In this document: positions 1 through 11,942 of the stretch, piece after piece | Numbering within the stretch: the first letter of the stretch is position 1 | Layout: each line of letters begins with the position of its first letter | DNA from: Tipula vernalis | Lineage: Eukaryota; Arthropoda; Insecta; Diptera; Tipulidae | Direction: 5' to 3' | NCBI GenBank assembly: GCA_958295665.1 | Contig: OY282560.1 | Coordinates: 97,999,930-98,063,929, forward strand | Length of the DNA stretch: 64,000 bases | The notes under the pieces: model-generated | The model's database searches: none | Told to the model about the DNA's origin: nothing | What the model saw: the letters and a program-made list of their open reading frames with translations, nothing else | Position numbers and translations under genes: made by a program

Positions 1-464
1 GCTCTGACAATTTTCATTTTGATTGCTCGATTATTTCTAAACATTTCTTAGAAAATTCAATTTTATTGAAAATCAACTGGGCTATAGCCCACAAGTTTTT
101 GGGTGGCAAAAATCTAAAATGGTCCGATTACGATGGTTGATACCTCTATCAATAGGTTTCGGGATCTGTAATTGCTGTGACAATTTTCGTTTTGATTGCT
201 CGATTATTTCTAAACATTTCTTAGAAAATTCAATTTTATTGAAAATCAACTGTGCTATAGCCCACAAGTTTTTGGGCGGCAAAAATCTAAAATGGTCCGA
301 TTACGATGGTTGATACCTCTATCAATAGGTTTCGGGATCTGTAATTGCTGTGACAATTTTCATTTTGATTGCTCAATTATTTCTAAACACTTCTTAGAAA
401 ATTCAATTTTATTGAAAATCAACTGGGCTATAGCCCACAAGTTTTTGGGCGGCAAAAATCTAAA

Positions 465-3400
465 ATGGTCCGATTACGATGGTTGATACCTCTATCAATA
501 GGTTTCGGGACCTGTTATTGCTGTGACAATTTTCATTTTGATTGCTCGATTATTTCTAAACATTTCTTAGAAAATTCAATTTTATTGAAAATTATCTGTG
601 CTATAGCCCACAAGTTTTTGGGCGGCATAAATCTAAAATGGTCCGATTACGATGGTTGATACCTCTATCAATAGGTTTCGGGACCTGTTATTGCTGTGAC
701 AATTTTCATTTTGATTGCTCGATTATTTCTAAACATTTCTTAGAAAATTCAATTTTTTTGAAAATCAACTGGGCTATAGCCCACAAGTTTTTGGGCGGCA
801 AAAATCTAAAATGGTCCGATTACGATGGTTGATACCTCTATCAATAGGTTTCGGGACCTGTTATTGCTGTGACAATTTTCATTTTGATTGCTCGATTATT
901 TCTAAACATTTCTTAGAAAATTCAATTTTATTGAAAATCAACTGGGCTATAGCCCACAAGTTTTTGGGCGGCATAAATCTAAAATGGTCCGATTACGATG
1001 GTTGATACCTCTATCAATAGGTTTCGGGACCTGTTATTGCTGTGACAATTTTCATTTTGATTGCTCGATTATTTCTAAACATTTCTTAGAAAATTCAATT
1101 TTATTGAAAATTAACTGTGCTATAGCCCACAAGTTTTGGGCGGCAAAAATCTAAAATGGTCCGATTACGATGGTTGATACTTTATCAACAGGTTTCGGGG
1201 CCTGTAATTGCTGTGACAATTTTCATTTTGATTGCTCGATTATTTCTAAACATTTCTTAGAAAATTCAATTTTATTGAAAATTAACTGTGCTATAGCCCA
1301 CAAGTTTTTGGGCGGCATAAATCTAAAATGGTCCGATTACGATGGTTGATACCTCTATCAATAGGTTTCGGGACCTGTAATTGCTGTGACCATTTTCATT
1401 TTGATTGCTCGATTATTTCTAAACATTTCTTAGAAAATTCAATTTTATTGAAAATTAACTGTGCTATAGCCCACAAGTTTTGGGCGGCAAAAATCTAAAA
1501 TGGTCCGATTACGATGGTTGATACTTTATCAACAGGTTTCGGGGCCTGTAATTGCTGTGACAATTTTCATTTTGATTGCTCGATTATTTCTAAACATTTC
1601 TTAGAAAATTCAATTTTATTGAGTATCAACTGTGCTATAGCCCACAAGTTTTTGGGCGGCAAAAATCTAAAATGGTCCGATTACGATGGTTGATACCTCT
1701 ATCAATAGGTTTCGGGACCTGTTATTGCTGTGACAATTTTCATTTTGATTGCTCGATTATTTCTAAACATTTCTTAGAAAATTCAATTTTATTGAAAATC
1801 AACTGGGCTATAGCCCACAAGTTTTTGGGCGGCAAAAATCTAAAATGGTCCGATTACGATGGTTGATACCTCTATCAATAGGTTTCGGGACCTTTTATTG
1901 CTGTGACAATTTTCATTTTGATTGCTCGATTATTTCTAAACATTTCTTAGAAAATTCAATTTTATTGAAAATTATCTGTGCTATAGCCCACAAGTTTTTG
2001 GGCGGCATAAATCTAAAATGGTCCGATTACGATGGTTGATACCTCTATCAATAGGTTTCGGGACCTGTTATTGCTGTGACAATTTTCATTTGGATGCTCG
2101 ATTATTTCTAAACATTTTTTAGAAAACTACATTTTATTGAAAATCAACTGGGCTATAGCCCACAAGTTTTTGGGCGGCAAAAATCTAAAATGGTCCGATT
2201 ACGATGGTTGATACCTCTATCAATAGGTTTCGGGACCTGTAATTGCTGTGACAATTTTCATTTTGATTGCTCGATTATTTCTATACATTTCTTAGAAAAT
2301 TCAATTTTATTGAAAATCAACTGGGCTATAGCCCACAAGTTTTTGGGCGGCAAAAATCTAAAATGGTCCGATTACGATGGTTGATACCTCTATCAATAGG
2401 TTTCGGGACCTGTTATTGCTGTGACAATTTTCATTTTGATTGCTCGATTATTTCTAAACATTTCTTAGAAAATTTAATTTTATTGAAAATCAACTGGGCT
2501 ATAGCCCACAAGTTTTTGGGCGGCAAAAATCTAAAATTGTCCGATTACGATGGTTGATACCTCTATAAATAGGTTTCGGGACCTGTTATTGCTGTGACAA
2601 TTTTCATTTTGATTGCTCGATTATTTCTAAACATTTCTTAGAAAATTCAATTTTATTGGAAATCAACTGGGCTATAGCCCACAAGTTTTTGGGCGGCAAA
2701 CATCTAAAATGATCCGATTACGATGTTTGATACCTCTATCAATAGGTTTCGGGACCTGTTATTGCTGTGACAATTTTCATTTTGATTGCTCGATTATTTC
2801 TAAACATTTCTTAGAAAATTCAATTTTATTGAAAATCAACTGGGCTATAGCCCACAAGTTTTTGGGCGGCAAAAATCTAAAATGGTCCGATTACGATGGT
2901 TGATACCTCTATCAATAGGTTTCGGGACCTGTTATTGCTGTGACAATTTTCATTTTGATTGCTCGATTATTTCTAAACATTTCTTAGAAAATTCAATTTT
3001 ATTGAAAATCAACTGGGCTATAGCCCACAAGTTTTTGGGCGGCATAAATCTAAAATGGTCCGATTACGATGGTTGATACCTCTATCAATAGGTTTCGGGA
3101 CCTGTTATTGCTGTGACAATTTTCATTTTGATTGCTCGATTATTTCTAAACATTTCTTAGAAAATTCAATTTTATTGAAAATTAACTGTGCTATAGCCCA
3201 CAAGTTTTGGGCGGCAAAAATCTAAAATGGTCCGATTACGATGGTTGATACTTTATCAACAGGTTTCGGGGCCTGTAATTGCTGTGACAATTTTCATTTT
3301 GATTGCTCGATTATTTCTAAACATTTCTTAGAAAATTCAATTTTATTGAAAATTAACTGTGCTATAGCCCACAAGTTTTTGGGCGGCATAAATCTAAAAT

Positions 3401-5298
3401 GGTCCGATTACGATGGTTGATACCTCTATCAATAGGTTTCGGGACCTGTAATTGCTGTGACCATTTTCATTTTGATTGCTCGATTATTTCTAAACATTTC
3501 TTAGAAAATTCAATTTTATTGAAAATTAACTGTGCTATAGCCCACAAGTTTTGGGCGGCAAAAATCTAAAATGGTCCGATTACGATGGTTGATACTTTAT
3601 CAACAGGTTTCGGGGCCTGTAATTGCTGTGACAATTTTCATTTTGATTGCTCGATTATTTCTAAACATTTCTTAGAAAATTCAATTTTATTGAGTATCAA
3701 CTGTGCTATAGCCCACAAGTTTTTGGGCGGCAAAAATCTAAAATGGTCCGATTACGATGGTTGATACCTCTATCAATAGGTTTCGGGACCTGTTATTGCT
3801 GTGACAATTTTCATTTTGATTGCTCGATTATTTCTAAACATTTCTTAGAAAATTCAATTTTATTGAAAATCAACTGGGCTATAGCCCACAAGTTTTTGGG
3901 CGGCAAAAATCTAAAATGGTCCGATTACGATGGTTGATACCTCTATCAATAGGTTTCGGGACCTGTAATTGCTGTGACAATTTTCATTTTGATTGCTCGA
4001 TTATTTCTATACATTTCTTAGAAAATTCAATTTTATTGAAAATCAACTGGGCTATAGCCCACAAGTTTTTGGGCGGCAAAAATCTAAAATGGTCCGATTA
4101 CGATGGTTGATACCTCTATCAATAGGTTTCGGGACCTGTTATTGCTGTGACAATTTTCATTTTGATTGCTCGATTATTTCTAAACATTTCTTAGAAAATT
4201 TAATTTTATTGAAAATCAACTGGGCTATAGCCCACAAGTTTTTGGGCGGCAAAAATCTAAAATTGTCCGATTACGATGGTTGATACCTCTATAAATAGGT
4301 TTCGGGACCTGTTATTGCTGTGACAATTTTCATTTTGATTGCTCGATTATTTCTAAACATTTCTTAGAAAATTCAATTTTATTGGAAATCAACTGGGCTA
4401 TAGCCCACAAGTTTTTGGGCGGCAAACATCTAAAATGATCCGATTACGATGGTTGATACCTCTATCAATAGGTTTCGGGACCTGTTATTGCTGTGACAAT
4501 TTTCATTTTGATTGCTCGATTATTTCTAAACATTTCTTAGAAAATTCAATATTATTGAAAATCAACTGGGCTATAGCCCACAAACTTTTGGGCGGCAAAA
4601 ATCTAAAATGGTCCGATTACGATGGTTGATACCTCTATCAATAGGTTTCGGGACCTGTTATTGCTGTGACAATTTTCATTTTGATTGCTCGATTATTTCT
4701 AAACATTTCTTAGAAAACTAAATTTTATTGAAAATCAACTGTGCTTAGCCCACAAGTTTTTGGGCGGCAAAAATCTAAAATGGTCCGATTACGATGGTTG
4801 ATACCTCTATCAATAGGTTTCGGGACCTGTAATTGCTGTGACAATTTTCATTTTGATTGCTCGATTATTTCTAAACATTTCTTAGAAAATTCAATTTTAT
4901 TGAAAATCAACTGGGCTATAGCCCACAAGTTTTTGGGCGACATAAATCTAAAATGGTCCGATTACGATGGTTGATACCTCTATCAATAGGTTTCGGGACC
5001 TGTTATTGCTGTGACAATTTTCATTTTGATTGCTCGATTATTTCTTAACATTTCTTAGAAAATTCAATTTTATTGAAAATCAACTTGGCTATAGCCCACA
5101 AGTTTTTGGACGGCAAAAATCTAAAATGGTCCGATTACGATGGTTGATACCTCTATCAATAGGTTTCGGGACCTGTAATTGCTGTGACAATTTTCATTTT
5201 GATTGCTCGATTATTTCTAAACATTTCTTAGAAAATTCAATTTTATTGAAAATCAACTGGGCTATAGCCCACAAGTTTTTGGGCGGCAAAAATCTAAA
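465..5298 (+). repeat. Satellite higher-order repeat unit, copy 1 (28 monomers, 4834 bp)
   Basis: Monomer-specific variants recur exactly 4834 bp downstream: 465/5299, 638/5472, 811/5645, 1672/6506, 1845/6679, 2190/7024, 2709/7543, 2882/7716, 3743/8577, 4435/9269 and 4780/9614. Counting monomer steps gives 28. Inside the unit the layout is 2 monomers, a 12-monomer block (811-2881), a 10-monomer block (2882-4607) that repeats the first but lacks two monomers, and 4 closing monomers. Left of about 465 the match to the equivalent part of copy 2 breaks down: the monomer at 292 carries GGGATCTG and CTCAATTATT variants absent at 5126. Confidence 0.93.
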
Positions 5299-8200
5299 AT
5301 GGTCCGATTACGATGGTTGATACCTCTATCAATAGGTTTCGGGACCTGTTATTGCTGTGACAATTTTCATTTTGATTGCTCGATTATTTCTAAACATTTC
5401 TTAGAAAATTCAATTTTATTGAAAATTATCTGTGCTATAGCCCACAAGTTTTTGGGCGGCATAAATCTAAAATGGTCCGATTACGATGGTTGATACCTCT
5501 ATCAATAGGTTTCGGGACCTGTTATTGCTGTGACAATTTTCATTTTGATTGCTCGATTATTTCTAAACATTTCTTAGAAAATTCAATTTTTTTGAAAATC
5601 AACTGGGCTATAGCCCACAAGTTTTTGGGCGGCAAAAATCTAAAATGGTCCGATTACGATGGTTGATACCTCTATCAATAGGTTTCGGGACCTGTTATTG
5701 CTCTGACAATTTTCATTTTGATTGCTCGATTATTTCTAAACATTTCTTAGAAAATTCAATTTTATTGAAAATCAACTGGGCTATAGCCCACAAGTTTTTG
5801 GGCGGCATAAATCTAAAATGGTCCGATTACGATGGTTGATACCTCTATCAATAGGTTTCGGGACCTGTTATTGCTGTGACAATTTTCATTTTGATTGCTC
5901 GATTATTTCTAAACATTTCTTAGAAAATTCAATTTTATTGAAAATTAACTGTGCTATAGCCCACAAGTTTTGGGCGGCAAAAATCTAAAATGGTCCGATT
6001 ACGATGGTTGATACTTTATCAACAGGTTTCGGGGCCTGTAATTGCTGTGACAATTTTCATTTTGATTGCTCGATTATTTCTAAACATTTCTTAGAAAATT
6101 CAATTTTATTGAAAATTAACTGTGCTATAGCCCACAAGTTTTTGGGCGGCATAAATCTAAAATGGTCCGATTACGATGGTTGATACCTCTATCAATAGGT
6201 TTCGGGACCTGTAATTGCTGTGACCATTTTCATTTTGATTGCTCGATTATTTCTAAACATTTCTTAGAAAATTCAATTTTATTGAAAATTAACTGTGCTA
6301 TAGCCCACAAGTTTTGGGCGGCAAAAATCTAAAATGGTCCGATTACGATGGTTGATACTTTATCAACAGGTTTCGGGGCCTGTAATTGCTGTGACAATTT
6401 TCATTTTGATTGCTCGATTATTTCTAAACATTTCTTAGAAAATTCAATTTTATTGAGTATCAACTGTGCTATAGCCCACAAGTTTTTGGGCGGCAAAAAT
6501 CTAAAATGGTCCGATTACGATGGTTGATACCTCTATCAATAGGTTTCGGGACCTGTTATTGCTGTGACAATTTTCATTTTGATTGCTCGATTATTTCTAA
6601 ACATTTCTTAGAAAATTCAATTTTATTGAAAATCAACTGGGCTATAGCCCACAAGTTTTTGGGCGGCAAAAATCTAAAATGGTCCGATTACGATGGTTGA
6701 TACCTCTATCAATAGGTTTCGGGACCTTTTATTGCTGTGACAATTTTCATTTTGATTGCTCGATTATTTCTAAACATTTCTTAGAAAATTCAATTTTATT
6801 GAAAATTATCTGTGCTATAGCCCACAAGTTTTTGGGCGGCATAAATCTAAAATGGTCCGATTACGATGGTTGATACCTCTATCAATAGGTTTCGGGACCT
6901 GTTATTGCTGTGACAATTTTCATTTGGATGCTCGATTATTTCTAAACATTTTTTAGAAAACTACATTTTATTGAAAATCAACTGGGCTATAGCCCACAAG
7001 TTTTTGGGCGGCAAAAATCTAAAATGGTCCGATTACGATGGTTGATACCTCTATCAATAGGTTTCGGGACCTGTAATTGCTGTGACAATTTTCATTTTGA
7101 TTGCTCGATTATTTCTATACATTTCTTAGAAAATTCAATTTTATTGAAAATCAACTGGGCTATAGCCCACAAGTTTTTGGGCGGCAAAAATCTAAAATGG
7201 TCCGATTACGATGGTTGATACCTCTATCAATAGGTTTCGGGACCTGTTATTGCTGTGACAATTTTCATTTTGATTGCTCGATTATTTCTAAACATTTCTT
7301 AGAAAATTTAATTTTATTGAAAATCAACTGGGCTATAGCCCACAAGTTTTTGGGCGGCAAAAATCTAAAATTGTCCGATTACGATGGTTGATACCTCTAT
7401 AAATAGGTTTCGGGACCTGTTATTGCTGTGACAATTTTCATTTTGATTGCTCGATTATTTCTAAACATTTCTTAGAAAATTCAATTTTATTGGAAATCAA
7501 CTGGGCTATAGCCCACAAGTTTTTGGGCGGCAAACATCTAAAATGATCCGATTACGATGTTTGATACCTCTATCAATAGGTTTCGGGACCTGTTATTGCT
7601 GTGACAATTTTCATTTTGATTGCTCGATTATTTCTAAACATTTCTTAGAAAATTCAATTTTATTGAAAATCAACTGGGCTATAGCCCACAAGTTTTTGGG
7701 CGGCAAAAATCTAAAATGGTCCGATTACGATGGTTGATACCTCTATCAATAGGTTTCGGGACCTGTTATTGCTGTGACAATTTTCATTTTGATTGCTCGA
7801 TTATTTCTAAACATTTCTTAGAAAATTCAATTTTATTGAAAATCAACTGGGCTATAGCCCACAAGTTTTTGGGCGGCATAAATCTAAAATGGTCCGATTA
7901 CGATGGTTGATACCTCTATCAATAGGTTTCGGGACCTGTTATTGCTGTGACAATTTTCATTTTGATTGCTCGATTATTTCTAAACATTTCTTAGAAAATT
8001 CAATTTTATTGAAAATTAACTGTGCTATAGCCCACAAGTTTTGGGCGGCAAAAATCTAAAATGGTCCGATTACGATGGTTGATACTTTATCAACAGGTTT
8101 CGGGGCCTGTAATTGCTGTGACAATTTTCATTTTGATTGCTCGATTATTTCTAAACATTTCTTAGAAAATTCAATTTTATTGAAAATTAACTGTGCTATA

Positions 8201-10130
8201 GCCCACAAGTTTTTGGGCGGCATAAATCTAAAATGGTCCGATTACGATGGTTGATACCTCTATCAATAGGTTTCGGGACCTGTAATTGCTGTGACCATTT
8301 TCATTTTGATTGCTCGATTATTTCTAAACATTTCTTAGAAAATTCAATTTTATTGAAAATTAACTGTGCTATAGCCCACAAGTTTTGGGCGGCAAAAATC
8401 TAAAATGGTCCGATTACGATGGTTGATACTTTATCAACAGGTTTCGGGGCCTGTAATTGCTGTGACAATTTTCATTTTGATTGCTCGATTATTTCTAAAC
8501 ATTTCTTAGAAAATTCAATTTTATTGAGTATCAACTGTGCTATAGCCCACAAGTTTTTGGGCGGCAAAAATCTAAAATGGTCCGATTACGATGGTTGATA
8601 CCTCTATCAATAGGTTTCGGGACCTGTTATTGCTGTGACAATTTTCATTTTGATTGCTCGATTATTTCTAAACATTTCTTAGAAAATTCAATTTTATTGA
8701 AAATCAACTGGGCTATAGCCCACAAGTTTTTGGGCGGCAAAAATCTAAAATGGTCCGATTACGATGGTTGATACCTCTATCAATAGGTTTCGGGACCTGT
8801 AATTGCTGTGACAATTTTCATTTTGATTGCTCGATTATTTCTATACATTTCTTAGAAAATTCAATTTTATTGAAAATCAACTGGGCTATAGCCCACAAGT
8901 TTTTGGGCGGCAAAAATCTAAAATGGTCCGATTACGATGGTTGATACCTCTATCAATAGGTTTCGGGACCTGTTATTGCTGTGACAATTTTCATTTTGAT
9001 TGCTCGATTATTTCTAAACATTTCTTAGAAAATTTAATTTTATTGAAAATCAACTGGGCTATAGCCCACAAGTTTTTGGGCGGCAAAAATCTAAAATTGT
9101 CCGATTACGATGGTTGATACCTCTATAAATAGGTTTCGGGACCTGTTATTGCTGTGACAATTTTCATTTTGATTGCTCGATTATTTCTAAACATTTCTTA
9201 GAAAATTCAATTTTATTGGAAATCAACTGGGCTATAGCCCACAAGTTTTTGGGCGGCAAACATCTAAAATGATCCGATTACGATGGTTGATACCTCTATC
9301 AATAGGTTTCGGGACCTGTTATTGCTGTGACAATTTTCATTTTGATTGCTCGATTATTTCTAAACATTTCTTAGAAAATTCAATATTATTGAAAATCAAC
9401 TGGGCTATAGCCCACAAACTTTTGGGCGGCAAAAATCTAAAATGGTCCGATTACGATGGTTGATACCTCTATCAATAGGTTTCGGGACCTGTTATTGCTG
9501 TGACAATTTTCATTTTGATTGCTCGATTATTTCTAAACATTTCTTAGAAAACTAAATTTTATTGAAAATCAACTGTGCTTAGCCCACAAGTTTTTGGGCG
9601 GCAAAAATCTAAAATGGTCCGATTACGATGGTTGATACCTCTATCAATAGGTTTCGGGACCTGTAATTGCTGTGACAATTTTCATTTTGATTGCTCGATT
9701 ATTTCTAAACATTTCTTAGAAAATTCAATTTTATTGAAAATCAACTGGGCTATAGCCCACAAGTTTTTGGGCGACATAAATCTAAAATGGTCCGATTACG
9801 ATGGTTGATACCTCTATCAATAGGTTTCGGGACCTGTTATTGCTGTGACAATTTTCATTTTGATTGCTCGATTATTTCTTAACATTTCTTAGAAAATTCA
9901 ATTTTATTGAAAATCAACTTGGCTATAGCCCACAAGTTTTTGGACGGCAAAAATCTAAAATGGTCCGATTACGATGGTTGATACCTCTATCAATAGGTTT
10001 CGGGACCTGTAATTGCTGTGACAATTTTCATTTTGATTGCTCGATTATTTCTAAACATTTCTTAGAAAATTCAATTTTATTGAAAATCAACTGGGCTATA
10101 GCCCACAAGTTTTTGGGCGGCAAAATCTAA
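5299..10130 (+). repeat. Satellite higher-order repeat unit, copy 2
   Basis: This is the second 28-monomer unit, in the same variant order as copy 1. The only differences I noticed are a G-to-C change near 5703 (GCTCTGACAA against GCTGTGACAA near 869) and the loss of one A in the last monomer near 10122. Such similarity over 4.8 kb points to a very recent duplication by unequal exchange or amplification, or to an assembly duplication. Confidence 0.92.
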
Positions 10131-11018
10131 AATGGTCCGATTACGATGGTTGATACCTCTATCAATAGGTTTCGGGACCATATCATCATACTACATTCAT
10201 TTGTTTATAGACTTAAGCGTTTAGGCGATTTGCGAAGGAGAAAATTGAAGAAGAGGACCGCTTTAAACTTATTAGGTTAGTAGTAAATAAAATCTGTACT
10301 AAAACTGTAACGTGTGGATCACCATTCAGGCGTATTAATTGGAAAGTTCATATTGCAAACATCCAGGCTATTATTCTACAAAAAGATATTGTTACTATGA
10401 CACCTAGGTTGTAATAGAATAAGTTAAATTAATAGCATTGCCTGTACTAAAATGAAATTTTCCATGATAAAACTGTTGTTCTAATTGTGTCTAGACTATT
10501 CTTACTGGGAAAGTCATGAAATTGGTAGAAGTTTGGTTTATTTATATAAAAAGGAGAGTTAAGTCGAATTGGATTATTAGTATTTGGTAAGCGGTGGTGT
10601 GAAAATTAAAAAGGAATTAAAAATTGTTTTAAATTGTGCGAATAATTTATATAAAATGATTTTGTGAATTATCATTAATAAATTGTGTTGTAGTAATATT
10701 TGTGTGAAGTCACAATCCAGTGATAAGAACCTTGATTATCAAGGCAAAAACGTTACAATATTATTGAAAATAATAATATAGAAATGATTTTTTAGTATTT
10801 GGTACGTAACAGGGTTGGAATTACTACCAACTGGTAAGTTGCGGGAATGGTAAAAGTTGTTCCCTAATAAAGATACGATTCAATTAAAAAGTAAAAACTT
10901 AATACAACTTGTATATCAAGTGATACCATAGTATTAACATATTTTGTAAGGTATTCAAAGTACTTGAAAAATCATGCTTGAAGGAGGGGAAGGAGAATAA
11001 AAACTCGTTCATATAAAT

Positions 11019-11024
11019 TTTATT
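11019..11024 (-). terminator. Candidate polyadenylation signal AATAAA for the minus-strand gene
   Basis: On the minus strand the hexamer AATAAA occurs about 500 bp past the stop codon at 11527. It would give a 3' UTR of roughly 0.5 kb. In DNA this AT-rich the hexamer is expected by chance, so this is only a candidate. Confidence 0.3.
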
Positions 11025-11165
11025 AAAAATATTATTTTATTTTAAAAATTTCTTTTCGAGTTTGTTGTGCTTCGTGTATTAAAATTATAACAAGAAAAAT
11101 TAAATAATTAGAATTAATTTAAAATTATACAAACAAAAAAAAAATTATACAAAATAAAATTACTA

Positions 11166-11167
<2 letters not shown>

Positions 11168-11214
<47 letters not shown>
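11168..11214. repeat. TAA/TTA trinucleotide microsatellite
   Basis: About 15 uninterrupted copies of TAA on the plus strand, lying in the probable 3' UTR of the minus-strand gene. Confidence 0.95.
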
Positions 11215-11217
<3 letters not shown>

Positions 11218-11526
11218 TTAATAATTATCACTTAAATAACTAAAATCTTCCTAATTTACAAATAAAAAATAATAAAATAATTGTTGGGGTTGGTAGGTAG
11301 GTAGGTAGGAAAGAATAGATGCGTATGCGGTGTAAAAATTATTGAATTAATTAATTAATAAATAATTAATAATCTATTATTTTCTGTTTAACGTTTTCTA
11401 AATTTAGATCGAGCGACTAACTACGTAAATAATTTGTTTTACTGTACTTTTAAATTCTGTTCTAAACTTATTTAGTTTAAATTTTAATTAAATTAATTTC
11501 TTCCTTTTTTTTACAAATTATATAAA

Positions 11527-11942
11527 TTATTGTCTTCGTGGTGCTACACGTCTTTGTTGGTTTGTTGATCTAAAATTACGTTTTACATTTGGATATTGTG
11601 CACTAGCGAGCTCTTGCTGTTGTAACAGATAGTCTTCACCCTTAAGTCCGGGTTGATTGAATGCGGCATACACCCAGAAGATATCGATTTTTGAGAAGAC
11701 ACCAAGTTGTCCAGGATTTTCACCGCAACGATTTTCTGTGCCATAAATTCCGCGTAGGAAATAGTAATCATTACCGATGTTACACGCGAGACCGCTACCA
11801 TCGTCGGTTAAGCAAACATCAGCCTTTGGACTGCCACAGAATGAAGCGTTTTTATTGTATGAACCACCAAGTCCTGTTTGACATGTCTCTTGTGGCAATG
11901 CTGTCACATTGATAACATGCATAAGCGCATTTTGAATATGGA
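11527..11942 (-). CDS. scaf: scaf-like exon 5: C-terminal half of the inactive protease-like domain and basic tail
   Basis: The acceptor TTCTCTAG supplies TC to complete the split codon, and 137 further codons run to TAA at 11527. The ten-residue spacing between the two cysteines of CLTDDGSGLAC matches the serine-loop spacing of proteases, so the first Asp equals Asp194 and the second stands in the place of Ser195. After the final helix (FSKIDIFWVYAAF) comes a tail of about 40 residues rich in Gln and Arg, ending VAPRRQ. Confidence 0.9.

Larger units (their letters stand above)
1..10178 (+). repeat. 173 bp satellite DNA array (about 59 monomers, open at left edge)
   Basis: A monomer of about 173 bp is repeated head to tail, with copies beginning at the motif ATGGTCCGATTACGATGG at 119, 292, 465, 638, 811 and so on. 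Most steps are exactly 173 bp; some monomers are 1-4 bp shorter because of a lost T in the run before GGGCGGC or because a variant segment replaces GATACCTCTATCAATAGG. Each full monomer carries the palindrome GGGCTATAGCCC or its weakened form GTGCTATAGCCC. The array begins inside a monomer at position 1, so it continues leftward, and it stops abruptly after TTTCGGGACC at 10178. A monomer near nucleosome length in a homogenised array is typical of centromeric or pericentromeric satellites; that location is inference. The 64-residue open frames inside it are by-products of the repeat. Confidence 0.97.
10179..11526. other. AT-rich DNA between the satellite and the host gene; includes its likely 3' UTR
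   Basis: I see no convincing gene here. There is a 65-codon open stretch without a recognisable product at 10217-10414, a short inverted repeat (CCTTGA/TCAAGG) near 10731, a TAA microsatellite at 11168-11214 and a GTAG run near 11294-11308. The right half lies just downstream of the minus-strand stop codon at 11527 and probably contains its 3' UTR. Confidence 0.6.

Noticed and set aside
119..10130. Repeated 64-96 codon open frames (MVRLRWLIPLSIGFG...) in the satellite
   Set aside because: They exist because each monomer happens to be open between ATGG and GGTTGA. Unit length is not a multiple of three, and many monomers break the frame by small indels. There is no sign of a translated gene.
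1..10178. CRISPR-like regular repeat array
   Set aside because: The whole unit is repeated without unique spacers, and the genome is clearly animal.
10217..10414. 65-codon open stretch with charged start
   Set aside because: No recognisable domain, no clear start, flanked by stops; it may be a chance frame or an unrecognised relic.
10543..10553. TATATAAAAAG, a TATA-like sequence on the plus strand
   Set aside because: In AT-rich DNA with no downstream gene on the plus strand, it has no support as a promoter.
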